Assembly (NCBI GenBank): GCA_015063135.1 | Contig: SUTA01000008.1 | Span: 1 to 64,000, forward strand | Source: Thermoplasmata archaeon | Lineage (GTDB): Archaea; Thermoplasmatota; Thermoplasmata; Methanomassiliicoccales; Methanomethylophilaceae | DNA: 64,000 bases | Direction: 5' to 3' | Part shown: positions 45,770-56,708 of the stretch, piece by piece | How positions within the stretch are numbered: position 1 is the stretch's first letter | Layout: every line of letters begins with the position of its first letter | Translations under genes and position numbers: made by a program | The notes under the pieces: model-generated | The model's database searches: none | What the model was told of the DNA's origin: nothing | What the model saw: the letters and a program-made list of their open reading frames with translations, nothing else

Positions 45770-47025
45770 CGCTGCAGCCTCTTGGGGACGATCTGGTGCC
45801 TCCACATCTCCTCGATGGACTCGGCCTCGCGGATGAGCTCCGCCTGGCCGTCGTTGACCAGCACCTCCGCGCACAGGGGGCGGGAGTTGTAGTTGCTGCT
45901 CATGGAGAAGCCGTAGGCCCCGGCGTTGTAGACCGCCAGGATGTCGCCCTCCTGCGGGTCGGGGAGGACCCTGTCGTGGGCGATGTAGTCGCCGGACTCG
46001 CAGATGGGGCCAACGACGTCGTACTTCCTGGTGCACGCCTTGCCCATCCTGTTGGCGATGGCCACGTGGTGGTAGGAGTCGTACATCGCGGGGCGGATCA
46101 GGGTGTTGAATCCCGCATCGGTCCCGATGTAGGTCTTGACCCCGGTGTCCTTGATGTCGTTGACCGTCGCCAGGAGCACCACCGCATCGCACACGATGTA
46201 CCTGCCGGGCTCGAGGACTATTGTCCTTACATCGGTCTCCTCCAGGATCATGTCCGTGAGGTTCATGGCCATCTCGCCGACGTCCATCTCCTCCTCCTGC
46301 GGCTTGTACGGGACCCCGATGCCGCCGCCGATGTCGATGAACTCCAGGTCGATGCCCAACTCGGCGATCTCGTTGGTCAGGTTGATGAGGACCTCGACCA
46401 TGTCCATAAAGGGCTCGACGGACTGCCCGCCGGAGCCGATGTGCGCATGGATCCCCTTGATGTCGAACCCGAGGTCCTTGGCCCTGGCGTAGGTGCTGAT
46501 GACCTGGTCCAGGGGGATCCCGAACTTGGCGCCCTTGGATCCGGTGATGACCTTGGCGCTGTGGCCGGAGCCCACGTTGGGCGTGATCCTGAACGAGACC
46601 TTGTGGCCGGGGGAGATCTCCGCCAGCCTCTCCATCTCGGAGACCGAGTCCAGGTTGATCATGACGCCGGTCTCGGCGACCTCCCTGAGCTCCCTGTTGC
46701 TGACGTTGACGCCGGTGTACATGATCCTGTCCGGCGTGAACCCCGCCTTGAGGCAGGTCCTGACCTCGCCGATGGAGACGGCATCGATGCCGGAGCCCTC
46801 CTGCTCGAGGATCCTGAGCACGGCCAGGCTGGTGTTCGCCTTGCAGGCGTAGTGTATCCTGGTGTCCATGTACCTGGAGTAGGCCTCGTACACCTTGCGG
46901 TAGTTCTCCCTTATGCGGGCCTCGTCCACGACGTAGACCGGGGTCCCGAACTCCCTGGCGATCTCCGGTGCGGAGACGCCGCCGATCATCATGTTGCTGT
47001 CCTTGGTCTCGAACTCGCGCATCAT
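45769..47025 (-). CDS. lysA: diaminopimelate decarboxylase; CGA followed by TGA
   Basis: Last step of lysine synthesis. About 418 aa, alanine-racemase-like barrel. The PLP Lys is in YACKANTS (near 59), then HIGSGGQS (near 203), IDIGGGIG (near 236) and the ICESGDY active-site Cys (near 346). The frame ends CAG CGA TGA. CGA (45771-45769) shares its A with the dapF ATG. The start ATG 47025 likewise shares its A with the CGA of lysC. Confidence 0.93.
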
Positions 47026-48386
47026 CGCTGACCCACTCCTATGTACCTGTCGTGCAGCAGCCTGACGACGTCCACGACCTTGCCCATGGGGACGACGAAG
47101 TTGAGGGACACCTCGGAGGCTCCCTCGGAGATCATCTCCACGTTGGCGCCCGCCTCCTTGACGGCGCCGAAGATGTCCCCGGACACGCCGCACTTGGAGA
47201 GCAGGTTGTCGCCCACAGCGCAGACCAGCGCCACGTTGTTCTTCACGTCTATCCTCTCGATGTCCGCGCCGCCGAGGCCGTTGAGCTGCCTCAGGGTGTC
47301 CTTCACATCGGTGTTGTGCACCAGGAATGCGACGGTGGAGAGGGAGGTGGATATGGAATAGATGATCACATCGATCTCGGCGATCTTCTCCACGATCTTG
47401 GCGACCATGGCGGGCCTGTAGGCGATCTCCGCGGAGCTGATGGTGATGATGGACAGGTCGGTCTTGGTGGCGACGGACCTGAGCAGGTCGCCCTTGGGCT
47501 TCCTGAGGTGGTGGATCAGGGTCCCGGGCTCCTCCGGCTTGAAGGAGTTCCTCACCTTGAGCGGGATGTGCTTGACCCTGACGGGCTCGATGGTCCTGGG
47601 GTGCAGGACCTTGGCGCCGAAGTACGCGAGCTCGGCGGCCTCGCCGAAGTTCATCTCGTCAATCTTCACGGCGCCGGGGATGATCCTTGGATCGGAGGAC
47701 ATGAAGCCGTCCACGTCGGTCCAGATCTCGAGCATGTTGGCGTCGATGGCGTTGGCCACCACGGCGGCGGAGTAATCGGAACCTCCCCTGCCGAAAGTCA
47801 GCGGGGCGCCGTCGTCGTTCATGCCGTAGAACCCGGTGATGATCGGGATGATGCCCTCGGACAGCAGGGGCTTGACGTTGAGGGTCATGCCGAGGGACGT
47901 CCTGGACAGGTCCGCGGAGCCGGACATGGGGTTGCCGACGGCGTAGATCCCGGCATCCTCGGATGTGAGGGCCTCGGACTTGTAGCCCATGGACCTGAGG
48001 AGGAACGACAGCATGAGAGAGGAGAACCTCTCGCCCTGGGAGACCACGAGGTCCCTGTAGTAGGGGTTCGCGCGGTCGGAGGAGATGGCGGCCTCCATGG
48101 ACTTCATGCGCCTGTCGAACTCGGCGAGGAACTCCTCGTACAGCGGGGAACCCTCATCCATGATCTGCCTGGCCTCGGCCAGGTGCTTGTGCCTGAACGA
48201 TTCCAGGACGACGGAGATGTCGCTGCCAGACTCGTCGACCAGCGCCACGAGGAAGTTGGTGACCCCGGACATGGCGGATACGACGACGACCTTGTCGCCC
48301 TCGGTGTTCACTACGATATTCGCGACCCTCCTGAGGGCCTCCGCGGAGCCCACGCTGGTCCCGCCGAACTTCATGACTGTGATCAT
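47025..48386 (-). CDS. lysC: aspartate kinase; CGA followed by TGA
   Basis: First step of the aspartate family pathway. About 453 aa. N-terminal VMKFGGTSVGSAEALRR, GRGGSDYSAAVVA (near 190-202) and two C-terminal ACT domains (from about 305), which suggest feedback control by an amino acid. The frame ends CAG CGA TGA (CGA 47027-47025) with the CGA sharing its A with the lysA ATG. Aspartate semialdehyde dehydrogenase and dapB are not in the window. Confidence 0.93.
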
Positions 48387-48396
48387 ATTAGCACCT

Positions 48397-49275
48397 TCAA
48401 ATGCCGAGGGACTCCAGGATGGGGTCCACGATCTTCCTGCCGCTGTCGGACAGGGGCGTCAGCGGGAGCCTGGGCATCCCGTCGCCGTACCCCATGCGGC
48501 CCATGATGTACTTGATGGGTATGGGGTTGGTTTCGCAGAACAGCGCGCCGAACAGGGGGAGCAGCTTGGACTGGATCGAGCGGGCGAGCTCCACGTCGCC
48601 GCTGGCGGCGGACCTCACCATGTCGGATACCAGCCCGGGGCAGCAGTTGGATGCCACGGATATGACGCCGTCGGCGCCCTGACACATGAGCGAGAGGGTG
48701 AGCGCGTCGTCGCCGCTGAGGACGGAGAATCCCTCCGGCCTGCGGGCGAGGATCTGCTGGATCTGCCCCATGTTGCCGCTGGCCTCCTTCACGCCGACGA
48801 TGCCGTCGAGCTCCGCGAGCCTCATCAGCGTGTCCACGCCGACGTTGGACCCGGTCCTGCCAGGGATGTTGTACACGATGACAGGGATGTCAACGGCGGA
48901 CTCGATGGCGGCGTAGTGCCTGTATATGCCCTCCTGTGTGGGCTTGACGTAGTAGGGCGAGATGGAGAGCACCCCGTCCGCCCCCATGTCCTGGGCCTCC
49001 TTGCTCAGGTACACGGCCTCGGAGGTGTTGTTGCTCCCGGCTCCCGCCAGGATCTTCGCCCTCTTGGCCTCGTCGACCACGATCTTGATGACTCTCACGT
49101 GCTCCTCGTAGGACATCATCGCCGATTCCCCGGTGGACCCACACGGGACGAGGAAATCGACCCCGTTGTCCTCCTGGAAGCGGACGAGCCTCCTGAGAGC
49201 CTCCTCATCGACCCCGTCCTTGCAGAAGGGGGTCACTATTGCAGTTCCAGTTCCTGCGAACTTCATGTCATGCAT
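48397..49275 (-). CDS. dapA: 4-hydroxy-tetrahydrodipicolinate synthase
   Basis: Condenses pyruvate with aspartate semialdehyde. 292 aa TIM barrel. TAIVTPF near 11-17, GSTGESAMM near 45-53, YNIPGRTGSNV (near 136-146) with the catalytic Tyr, and the Schiff-base Lys in GVKEASGN (near 163-170). The start may also be ATG 49266. It overlaps lrp slightly and leads into lysC. Ends in TGA. Confidence 0.94.
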   Translation of the reverse strand: MHDMKFAGTGTAIVTPFCKDGVDEEALRRLVRFQEDNGVDFLVPCGSTGESAMMSYEEHVRVIKIVVDEAKRAKILAGAGSNNTSEAVYLSKEAQDMGADGVLSISPYYVKPTQEGIYRHYAAIESAVDIPVIVYNIPGRTGSNVGVDTLMRLAELDGIVGVKEASGNMGQIQQILARRPEGFSVLSGDDALTLSLMCQGADGVISVASNCCPGLVSDMVRSAASGDVELARSIQSKLLPLFGALFCETNPIPIKYIMGRMGYGDGMPRLPLTPLSDSGRKIVDPILESLGI

Positions 49276-49699
49276 CTCCGAAATGTTCCTTCAGGATAAG
49301 GCGGGTGCGCGTGCTGAGGATGTTGTCGTAGCGCCTGACGCGCTCGATTATGTCGTTGAGCATCTGCGATGACTCCACATCCACGATGGCTATTATGTCC
49401 TGGTCGCCGGTGACCTCGAAGACCTCCGTCACTCCCTCGTATCCGGCCAGCTCCCGGGCTATGTCCTGGGTGTCGGTGTTGACGTCGATCCTGATCTCGA
49501 CGAGGGCCTTCACGTTCCTGGAGCTCGTCTTGATCGTGAACCCGCGGATGATTCCCTCCTCGGTCATCCTGTGCACCCTGCTGCGGACAGTCCCCTCCGA
49601 GACCCCGAGCAGGTTGGCGATCTCCACGAAGGGGCATCTCGAGTCCTTCTTGAGGATCTCGATGATCTTCTTGTCGAGGTTGTCTATCATGGTGCGCAT
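49268..49699 (-). CDS. Lrp/AsnC-family transcriptional regulator
   Basis: 143 aa. N-terminal winged helix-turn-helix (LDKKIIEILKKDSRCPFVEIANLLGVSEGTVRSRVHRM, near 8-45) and a C-terminal ligand-binding RAM domain. First gene of the lysine operon, so lysine-responsive control of the operon is likely (inference). Its own promoter has a TATATATA stretch at about 49738-49748. Ends in TGA. Confidence 0.92.
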   Translation of the reverse strand: MRTMIDNLDKKIIEILKKDSRCPFVEIANLLGVSEGTVRSRVHRMTEEGIIRGFTIKTSSRNVKALVEIRIDVNTDTQDIARELAGYEGVTEVFEVTGDQDIIAIVDVESSQMLNDIIERVRRYDNILSTRTRLILKEHFGDA

Positions 49700-49819
49700 C
49701 CTGCCTGTAAGGCTATGTTTGCGCTATATCCAAGCCCTATATATATTGTGGGATTTCGTTGTCGGAGCTATGGAATCCGTTCCTCGGGATGCCTCACACG
49801 GCTCTGCAGGCCATCCTCA

Positions 49820-49834
49820 CTGCGGAATCCGCAG
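49820..49834 (-). terminator. hairpin after the mscS gene
   Basis: CTGCGGA-A-TCCGCAG is a perfect 15-bp palindrome four bases beyond the mscS stop on the minus strand. Confidence 0.5.
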
Positions 49835-49838
49835 AATA

Positions 49839-51467
49839 TCACTCGACGGTGTCACCCGGTCTCCTCTGACCGTCGCAGGGCAGGAGGGTGACCTCCAGCC
49901 TGTTGTACGGGATCTCGATGTCATTGTCCTTGAACAGCTTGAAGATGATCTCCCTGAGCTGGCCGGCGTAGGAGGCGCTGTTGTCGAAGTCGTCCACCGT
50001 GCAGCCGAGCCTGTACTCGATCCCGGAGTCCATGAACTGCGTGAGCCTGGTGTTGGGCATGTAGACGTCGCCCTCCGTGACCACGTGCGGGTGCATCTTG
50101 GCCGCCTTGATCATGAGCTCCTTGGCCAGCGAGAGGTTGGCGCTGTACGCGACCTCCATGTACACGTAGATGACGGTGTTCTTGCTGTCCCTGGTCAGGT
50201 TGACCATGGTGGCGCCGGTGACGACGTTGTTGGGCATGGTGATGATCTGGTCCTTGGCCCAGTTCCTGAACTCGGTGAACATGATCCTGACCTTCTGGAC
50301 GATGTACACCTCGCCGTTGATCTTCACGTAGTCGCCCTTCTTGAACGGGCGCGTGGACAGGAGGACCATGCCGCTGAAGAACTGGTTGAGGGTGCTCTGC
50401 GCGCCCAGGGTGATCCCCAGGGACACCACTCCGGCGCTGACCAGGATGCCTCCGAGGTCCACTCCGAAGGACGCGAGTATGGCTGCCGTGGCGCCCACGG
50501 CGATGACCAGCTTGCCCATCATCTTGAACAGCGGGATCAGGGAGTTATCCACGCCCTCCACCTCGGTGGTGTAATGGATGCCGTTTATGAAGGCGGAGAT
50601 GAGGAACATGTAGATCTGCCATATGATGTACGACAGGACGAGGACCGCCGTGGGCGTGCTCAGCATCTGCAGGATATGCAGCAGGTTGGAGGACGCTCCG
50701 GCGATGATGAAGCACTGGTTGAGCGCCACTATAATCATGAGGACTAACACGGTCTTCGTAAGGCCGCTCTTTAGGGCGGCCTTCTCCTCCGCGGTCTTCC
50801 TTAAGCCGACGATGCGGGCCATTATGGGGACTATAACCATCACGACGACATAGGTCAGGAGAAGCCAGATGACCATGGTCACCACTACCGTGACCCATAC
50901 GTTGTCCAGCGGGGACGGCAGGGTGTTCGGGATTATCCCCATGAACTTGTTGTACATTCCGTCGCCGCCGAAGGAATCGTTGACGGTGATGTCCATGATG
51001 ATGCTGATGGCGACGGCGGACTCTCCCGACTCGGCCGTATCCCTGACGGTGATGACGGAGGTCATGTCCTCGTGCTTGGTGTCGATGTAGTTGTCGATGG
51101 AGACGGTGATCTTGGCCGTGCTGATGTGGCCGTACTTGGTGTCGCCCACCGGCCCTATGATCTGGTTGTCCACCACGGTGGTGACCTTCACCCCGTGGGA
51201 TGAGATCTCCTTGATGGGGGTGACGCTCAGATAGGAATCCGACTCGTTATCTATGAAGGCGTAGATGGTCATGCTCTGGCCGTTCTTCACGGAGACTTCG
51301 GTGTTGACCTCGATCTCCGTCTCGGTCACGGCGCCCGTCGTGTATTCGCTGGTGAGCGTGACCGAGATGTCGTCTCCGCTCACGGCTCCGTCCGCCTCGC
51401 CGATGGGGACGACCATCGCCAGAAACACCGCGACTAATAGGACGGACAGGGCCACTCTACGCTCCAT
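49839..51467 (-). CDS. MscS-family mechanosensitive channel with N-terminal extracellular domain
   Basis: 542 aa. A signal peptide (about 1-28) is followed by a Thr/Val-rich beta domain of roughly 150 residues, probably outside the cell. Transmembrane helices start near 195. The MscS pore helix lies in SFGVDLGGILVSAGVVSLGITLGAQSTLNQF (near 345-375), and the beta domain with KKGDYVKI follows. Such fusions are uncommon but known in archaea. ATG 51467 (MERRVAL) is chosen over the longer frame because it starts the signal peptide. Ends in TGA. Confidence 0.88.
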   Translation of the reverse strand: MERRVALSVLLVAVFLAMVVPIGEADGAVSGDDISVTLTSEYTTGAVTETEIEVNTEVSVKNGQSMTIYAFIDNESDSYLSVTPIKEISSHGVKVTTVVDNQIIGPVGDTKYGHISTAKITVSIDNYIDTKHEDMTSVITVRDTAESGESAVAISIIMDITVNDSFGGDGMYNKFMGIIPNTLPSPLDNVWVTVVVTMVIWLLLTYVVVMVIVPIMARIVGLRKTAEEKAALKSGLTKTVLVLMIIVALNQCFIIAGASSNLLHILQMLSTPTAVLVLSYIIWQIYMFLISAFINGIHYTTEVEGVDNSLIPLFKMMGKLVIAVGATAAILASFGVDLGGILVSAGVVSLGITLGAQSTLNQFFSGMVLLSTRPFKKGDYVKINGEVYIVQKVRIMFTEFRNWAKDQIITMPNNVVTGATMVNLTRDSKNTVIYVYMEVAYSANLSLAKELMIKAAKMHPHVVTEGDVYMPNTRLTQFMDSGIEYRLGCTVDDFDNSASYAGQLREIIFKLFKDNDIEIPYNRLEVTLLPCDGQRRPGDTVE

Positions 51468-51520
51468 AAAATGCTGAATGCTTAGATTATATAATAAAGA
51501 CGTGGGCGCTCGTAGTGCCG

Positions 51521-52354
51521 ATGACCCTCGGACTCCCAGAAATATCGGCGATTGTAGCATTGGCAGTGGTGGCTTCCGCGGCGATCCAGGATCGGCGCAC
51601 CCGGAGGGTTCCCGACATTCATTGGACCCTCATGGCGGCCCTGACCATCCCCCTTGCATCCGCCATGGCATGGGACGGAGGCGGGGCGGCGGGCGCTCTG
51701 CTGCTCCTGGCCGGGGACGTCCTGCTGGCGGCGTACATGCTCTCCCCGGCCCTGACCGGCGTGCGGGGGGCGGCGGTGCTGTTCGCCTCTGCCGCCCTGT
51801 GCATGGCATCCGCCTGGGCCTCTGCGATGCCCGCGACCGCGGCCCCTCCCCTCCTCTGCATGCTCCTGGTGTCGATCAGGGGCATCGGCGGGGCGGATAT
51901 CAAATGCCTGTGCTGCATCGGGATGGCTCTGCCGGAATGGCCGGCCGTCGGCACCTTCCTGCCCCCTCCGCAGCTGCCTGTCCTATCGATTGCCTTCTGC
52001 GCTCTGGCCATGTGCATCCCATACGGTATTCGCAACATCATCAGCAACATCGGAACAGGGTGTCCCGCGGGGCTAATAGCATCCACATCGGTGGTGCCCG
52101 TGTCCGAGGCCAGGGGCGCCTTCGCATGGCCCGCCGAGGACGTCGTCGACGGGGAAGTGCGCTACGTCGGGAGGACCGATGCCTCGGCGATAGACCGCCT
52201 GGAGGCCGTCGGATGCGAGGAGACCCGGATGATCCCAATGATACCGTTCATAGTCCCCGTGGCGCTGTCACTGGCGATGGTCCTGGCCATCGGCGACCCG
52301 CTGGGATCGCTTGCGCTCCTCTGGCACGATGTTCATCTCATGGCCGCACTTCGA
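51521..52354 (+). CDS. A24-family prepilin/preflagellin peptidase (ends at CGA)
   Basis: Membrane aspartic protease that trims class III signal peptides of archaeal pilins. About 277 aa with six helices. The first Asp lies in AAIQDRRTRRVPD (near 20-32) and the second in RGIGGADIKCLC (near 119-130, the GxGD-type motif). The family ends in a last helix, here MIPFIVPVALSLAMVLAIGDPLGSLALL. The first in-frame CGA is at 52352-52354, 48 nt inside the convergent gene; no canonical stop comes for over 1,000 nt. The exact end is the least certain of the CGA set. Confidence 0.78.
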
Positions 52355-53335
52355 GCATCTGGAGCCGTCGAGGCCGGTGATGTCCACGAGGTACCCGAGC
52401 CTCTCGATGACAACCTCGCCGCACTCGGGGCAGACGGTGTCGTCTGCGCCCTCGATCAGCGTGTTGCCCACATAGACGTAGTGCAGGCCCGCCTCCATGC
52501 CGATGTCCCTGCAGTGCATGACCGTCTCCACCGGAGTCCAGGCCACATCCATCATCTCGTTGTCGGGGTGGAACCTGCTGAAATGCACCGGGACGTCCTC
52601 CGACAAATGGTCCCTGACCCACTCGCAGAACGCGCGGATCTCGTCGTCGGAGTCGTTGTAGCCTGGGATGACCAGATAGGTGAGCTCCAGGTGGATTCCC
52701 TCCTCGTGGACGATCTCCGCGGACCTCAGGACCGGAGCCAGGTGCGCTCCGCACACCTGCATGTAGAATGCGTCGGTGAAGCCCTTGACGTCCATGTTGA
52801 CCGCGTCGGCGATGGAGCAGAGCTCCCTCAGGGGCTCCTCGTTGATGTAGCCGTTCGTCACCAGGATCAGGTCCAGCGCGGCGTCCCTCTCCAGGACGTC
52901 CATGATGTACTCGAACCAGATGGCCGGCTCGTTGTATGTGAAGGCGATGCAGTCCATGCCCTCGCCCCTGCACATCGACACCAGGTCCCACGGGTCCTCG
53001 TAGGTGGTGCGCTTCTTCCCGGAGGGGAGCATGGATATGGCGTAGTTCTGGCAGTGCTTGCAGCGCATGTTGCATCCGATCCCGCCGACCGAGAAGCACC
53101 TCGACCCGGGGCGGTAATGGAACAGCGGCTTCTTCTCCACGGGGTCGACGCACAGCGACGACACCTTCCCGTAGGAGTAGGCCACGAGCATGTCCTCGTC
53201 GGCCCTGCGGGCCCCGCAGCGTCCGAAATCTCCCGGCTTGAGAAGGCAGCCGTGGGGGCAGAGGAGGCACTTGTAGAAGTCTCCCTGGCGCTCGTAGTAG
53301 CGCGCCTCGACGCGTTCGCCGTTAGTAGCTGCCAT
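52307..53335 (-). CDS. AmmeMemoRadiSam-type radical SAM protein (ends at CGA)
   Basis: 342 aa. The cluster motif CNMRCKHCQN (near 80-89) binds the 4Fe-4S/SAM centre. N-terminal CLLCPHGCLLKPGDFGRCGAR and C-terminal CPECGEVVIE / CSKCGHEMN provide additional Cys sites. It is related to the pyruvate formate-lyase activase-like proteins found with AMMECR1 and Memo; the substrate is unknown. CGA (52309-52307) ends it after EERK; the next canonical stop is at 52268. It overlaps thiL by 14 nt at its start. Confidence 0.88.
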
Positions 53336-54254
53336 GTCCGATCCTGCTCCTGGAGCCTTCCCGTATCAGGTCCGGATGGTCGCCGTCGTGGACCATCCCT
53401 ATTATGCTGAACTCCACCTCCATCTCGTACAGCTTCCTGAACCTGTCCTTGTCCGCGGTGAAGAGGAGCTCGTACTCCCCTCCCCAGTATAGCAGGAGGT
53501 CCTGGACGTCCCTGCCGGAGGCCTGCGCCATCTCCTCGACGCCTTCCCCGCGCGGTATGAAATCGAACTCGACGTCTATGCCGACATGCGAGTGCGAGCA
53601 TATCCCGTTGAGCGCGGTGCCCAGGCCGTCGGAGAGGTCCATGCACGATGTGACCACCCCGGACGAGGCCAGGGCCATTCCCTCCGCGACCCTCGGGACG
53701 GGGACGTACAAGGACTGCCTCGCATCCTCCATCTCGACCCCGAGCTCCAGCGAGAGGAACCCAGCCGCCGGCCCGCCTATGGGCCCCGTGACGGCCACGA
53801 TGTCCCCGGGATTGGCCCCCGAGCGGGTCATCGGCTTCCTTCCGTCCATGGACCCGATCGCCGTCCCGGCGACGATGCCGGATCCGAACTTGGTGTCCCC
53901 TCCGGCTATACCGGTGCCGCAGAACTCGCAGCACTGGTCGATGCCGCTCATGATGTCGTAGGCGGCCTGGGCCTCCAGGTCCGGCGGGAGGGCGAGGGCC
54001 GCGAGGAACCCCGTGGGCCTGGCGCCCATGGCGGCCAGGTCGCTGAAGTTGACCGCGGCAGCGTACCATCCGAACTGCTCGTATGACATGCCCGCCGGGA
54101 AATGCCTGTCGAAGGTGACGATGTCCGTGGTGACCACGGTGTCCTTCCCCAGCACCGCTGCGTCGTCGCCCGGGCCGATTAGGCCCTCGGGGCGGATGAA
54201 GGTCATGAAATCCTCTATGAGCGCGCGCTCGCCGATCTCCGATATCCTCGGCAT
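53322..54254 (-). CDS. thiL: thiamine-monophosphate kinase
   Basis: Makes thiamine diphosphate. 310 aa, PurM-like fold. GPGDDAAVLG (near 27-36), NFSDLAAMGARPTG (near 68-81) and CMDLSDGLGTAL (near 207-218) carry the Asp residues for metal and ATP. A TTTTATC box lies about 26 nt before ATG 54254, within the 38-nt gap after the polB CGA, so the mRNA is likely leaderless. Ends in TAA inside the radical SAM gene start. Confidence 0.92.
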   Translation of the reverse strand: MPRISEIGERALIEDFMTFIRPEGLIGPGDDAAVLGKDTVVTTDIVTFDRHFPAGMSYEQFGWYAAAVNFSDLAAMGARPTGFLAALALPPDLEAQAAYDIMSGIDQCCEFCGTGIAGGDTKFGSGIVAGTAIGSMDGRKPMTRSGANPGDIVAVTGPIGGPAAGFLSLELGVEMEDARQSLYVPVPRVAEGMALASSGVVTSCMDLSDGLGTALNGICSHSHVGIDVEFDFIPRGEGVEEMAQASGRDVQDLLLYWGGEYELLFTADKDRFRKLYEMEVEFSIIGMVHDGDHPDLIREGSRSRIGHGSY

Positions 54255-54292
54255 CGCCACCTGTATGGCGATGCACCGATAAAACGCATCGG

Positions 54293-56704
54293 TCGGAAGA
54301 AGTCGTCCAGGCTCTTTACCTTGGGCTTGGGCTTGGGCTGCGGCATCTTGCTGGCGCCGCCCTTGGGGTCGTCGTCGGACGTTCCGAAATTGCCGCCGAA
54401 CAGGGTGGCCTGCTGGCTCCCCATCATGAGGTCCTTCTCGGTCCACCCCAGCACCTCGGTGATCCTCGATGCGGTCTCCGCCAGCCTCTTGACGTAGTAC
54501 TTGTAGTCGGGGACGGCCTCCAGCGGGACGCCGCTGACGAACGGCTCCACCTGCTGCGGGGTGGACGTGGAGTTGGTGACGACCCACGACACCTTCATGC
54601 CGGGGATGAACTCGTACCCGCGCTCGATGAGCTTCTTCGCCGCCTGCACGTTGGCCATGCTGTCCGGGTTGGCGTAGGCGTCGAGGCCCCTGCACGTCTT
54701 GGAGATCACCAGCCTCTCGGGAGCGACCTTGCCGGACTTGACCTCCTGTATGGTGGTCTTCACGTAGGACAGCGCCTCGTCCATCCTGTCGTCGAGGATC
54801 AGCTCGAACAGCCTCGTGAGCATGTCGCTCTGCAGATCGAACGAGTCCGACCTCCTGACCTCGTATCCCCTTATCAGCAGGTTGTCCTGCACCTCGGGCC
54901 ACACGATCCTCCCCACGTACCTCTTCTTCATTCCGTGGGTGAACATCGGCTCGAGGAGCTTCTCGAACTCGAGCGTCCCGCCGTCGCGGGAGTACCTCTC
55001 GGCCATCCTGTTCCCGAACTCCACCGAGCCCTCGAGAGTGTGCTCCGGGGACTGCATGAAGACGGAGTCGGTATCCGAGTAGATCACTGGGATCCCCTCG
55101 GCCTCGACCTCCTCGATGATGCCCTTGACGTTGGCCCTCGCGAACGACGTGATCGCCGCTCCGATGCTCTTGTCGGTGAAGCGGTAGAACGTGGATGCGA
55201 ACACCCCGTAGAAGGTGTTCATCAGGACCTTCACCGCGGCCTGCAGACCGTCGAGATAATGGTACTCGTGATCGTCCTGCGCGGCCTTCATCCTCTTCTT
55301 GATGGAGTCCCTCTCGTCCATGAGGTCGGCGAGGATCCTCGGCAGGAGCCCCTCCCTCCTCTCCTTGGACATGAACCTCGCGCCGGACGGCGCCCTGATC
55401 TCGCCGTCGTCGGCGAGGGTGGTGAAGCAGATGTTCTTCGCGATGATCAGCGAGGGGTACATGGACTTGAAGTCCAGGACGCAGACCCAATGGTACAGGC
55501 CGGGCGTCATGTTGTGCACGTAGCCTCCCTCGATCTGCTCCGCGCCGGCTATCCTCGCCCCCATCTGAGGGACCGCGACCTTGGCGCGGTCGGCGGCGCG
55601 GATTAGCAGCGAATCGGCGAGCTGCGAGGAGCCCGACGTGAGCACGTCCTCGATCGTCAGTTTCGACACCGCCGCGAGGTCCATGCCCTTGCGGAGCGTG
55701 CCCACTTCCAGGAGGATCCTGAGCGCTAGCTCCGCATCCTTGACGCAGTACTCCAGGACCTTCTCCCTGTTCCTCGACCACTCCTCGTCCATGTGCCTCG
55801 GGTCGACATCGAGCTTCTGCTCTCCGAGCAGCTCCAGCGCGACGGCGTTGAGCGTCTCCTGCTTCGGGCGGATCTCCCTTTTTGCTGCCCACCATGCGTC
55901 GCAGATGAGACGGCCCTTGACCCTCCAGAACCTGTCGCTCACGAGCCTCGGCTGACCCCCGTCCCTGCCCCACGGCATGGCGTCCGTCATCCTGTTCGTC
56001 TTGGCCCTCTCGCCGATCTTCGTGATGTCGTAGTTGTCGATGTTGTACCCTGTGATCACGTCGGGGTCGACCGTCTTGATGAGGTCGGCGAAGCCGTCGA
56101 TTATCTCCTTCTCGGTGCCCACGATCGGCTTGCAGGGAGTTATCTTCCCGTCCTCCCAAACCACTGCGCAGATCGTCAGCAGGAACCCGTGCAGGACGCT
56201 GTTCTCGATGTCGAACGAGAGTATCCTGAGGCCGGGGTCGAAGGAGTCGATGTTCTCGAACGACTCCATCTGTATGGTCAGGTCCGTCAGGTACTGCCCC
56301 TCGACCGGGTCCCCCCTGACGCGTATGCAGGAGCCCATGTCCTTGTCGTAGAAGAAGCGGTGCTGAAGGCTGATGTCCGAGGACAGCACCGGGTGCCCGG
56401 CCTTCCTCAGGCGGTTCCTGAAATCCGATGCCTTCCACGGGTTCTTGATCGTGATCTTCAGGACGTCGTGCATCTCCGACTTGTACAGGAGCCTGTCCGG
56501 CTCCGTGGAGACGACCTCGGGATCCCTCGACAGGATCTCCGCCGTCTCGGGCCTGGGGTCCACGGCGTACAGGTAGGGCAGGTAGCCCTTGCAGACTATG
56601 GCGATGGACTCCTTGCCGCGGGTCTTGCCGAACAGCTCGACCACGGGCTCCCCGTCGACCATCAGGGATGATGCGCTGATGATGCGGACGTCCCACTCGC
56701 CCAT
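54293..56704 (-). CDS. polB: family B DNA polymerase (ends at CGA after PIP box)
   Basis: Replicative/repair polymerase with 3'-5' exonuclease. 803 aa. Exo motifs FDIEN (near 170) and TGYNIDNYD (near 218), polymerase motifs DFKSMYPSLI (near 412) and YSDTDSVF (near 540). The protein ends KSLDDFF, a classical C-terminal PCNA-interaction box, which in PolB enzymes closes the chain. CGA (54295-54293) follows directly. The literal frame continues 26 codons through the thiL promoter and start. Overlaps nothing upstream; ychF ends 4 nt before its ATG. Confidence 0.94.
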
Positions 56705-56708
56705 GCTA

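Noticed and set aside
52290-52310. GGA codon as a possible end of the prepilin peptidase (GACCCGCTGGGA)
   Set aside because: No other gene ends at GGA; the CGA at 52352 is preferred although it overlaps the neighbour by 48 nt.
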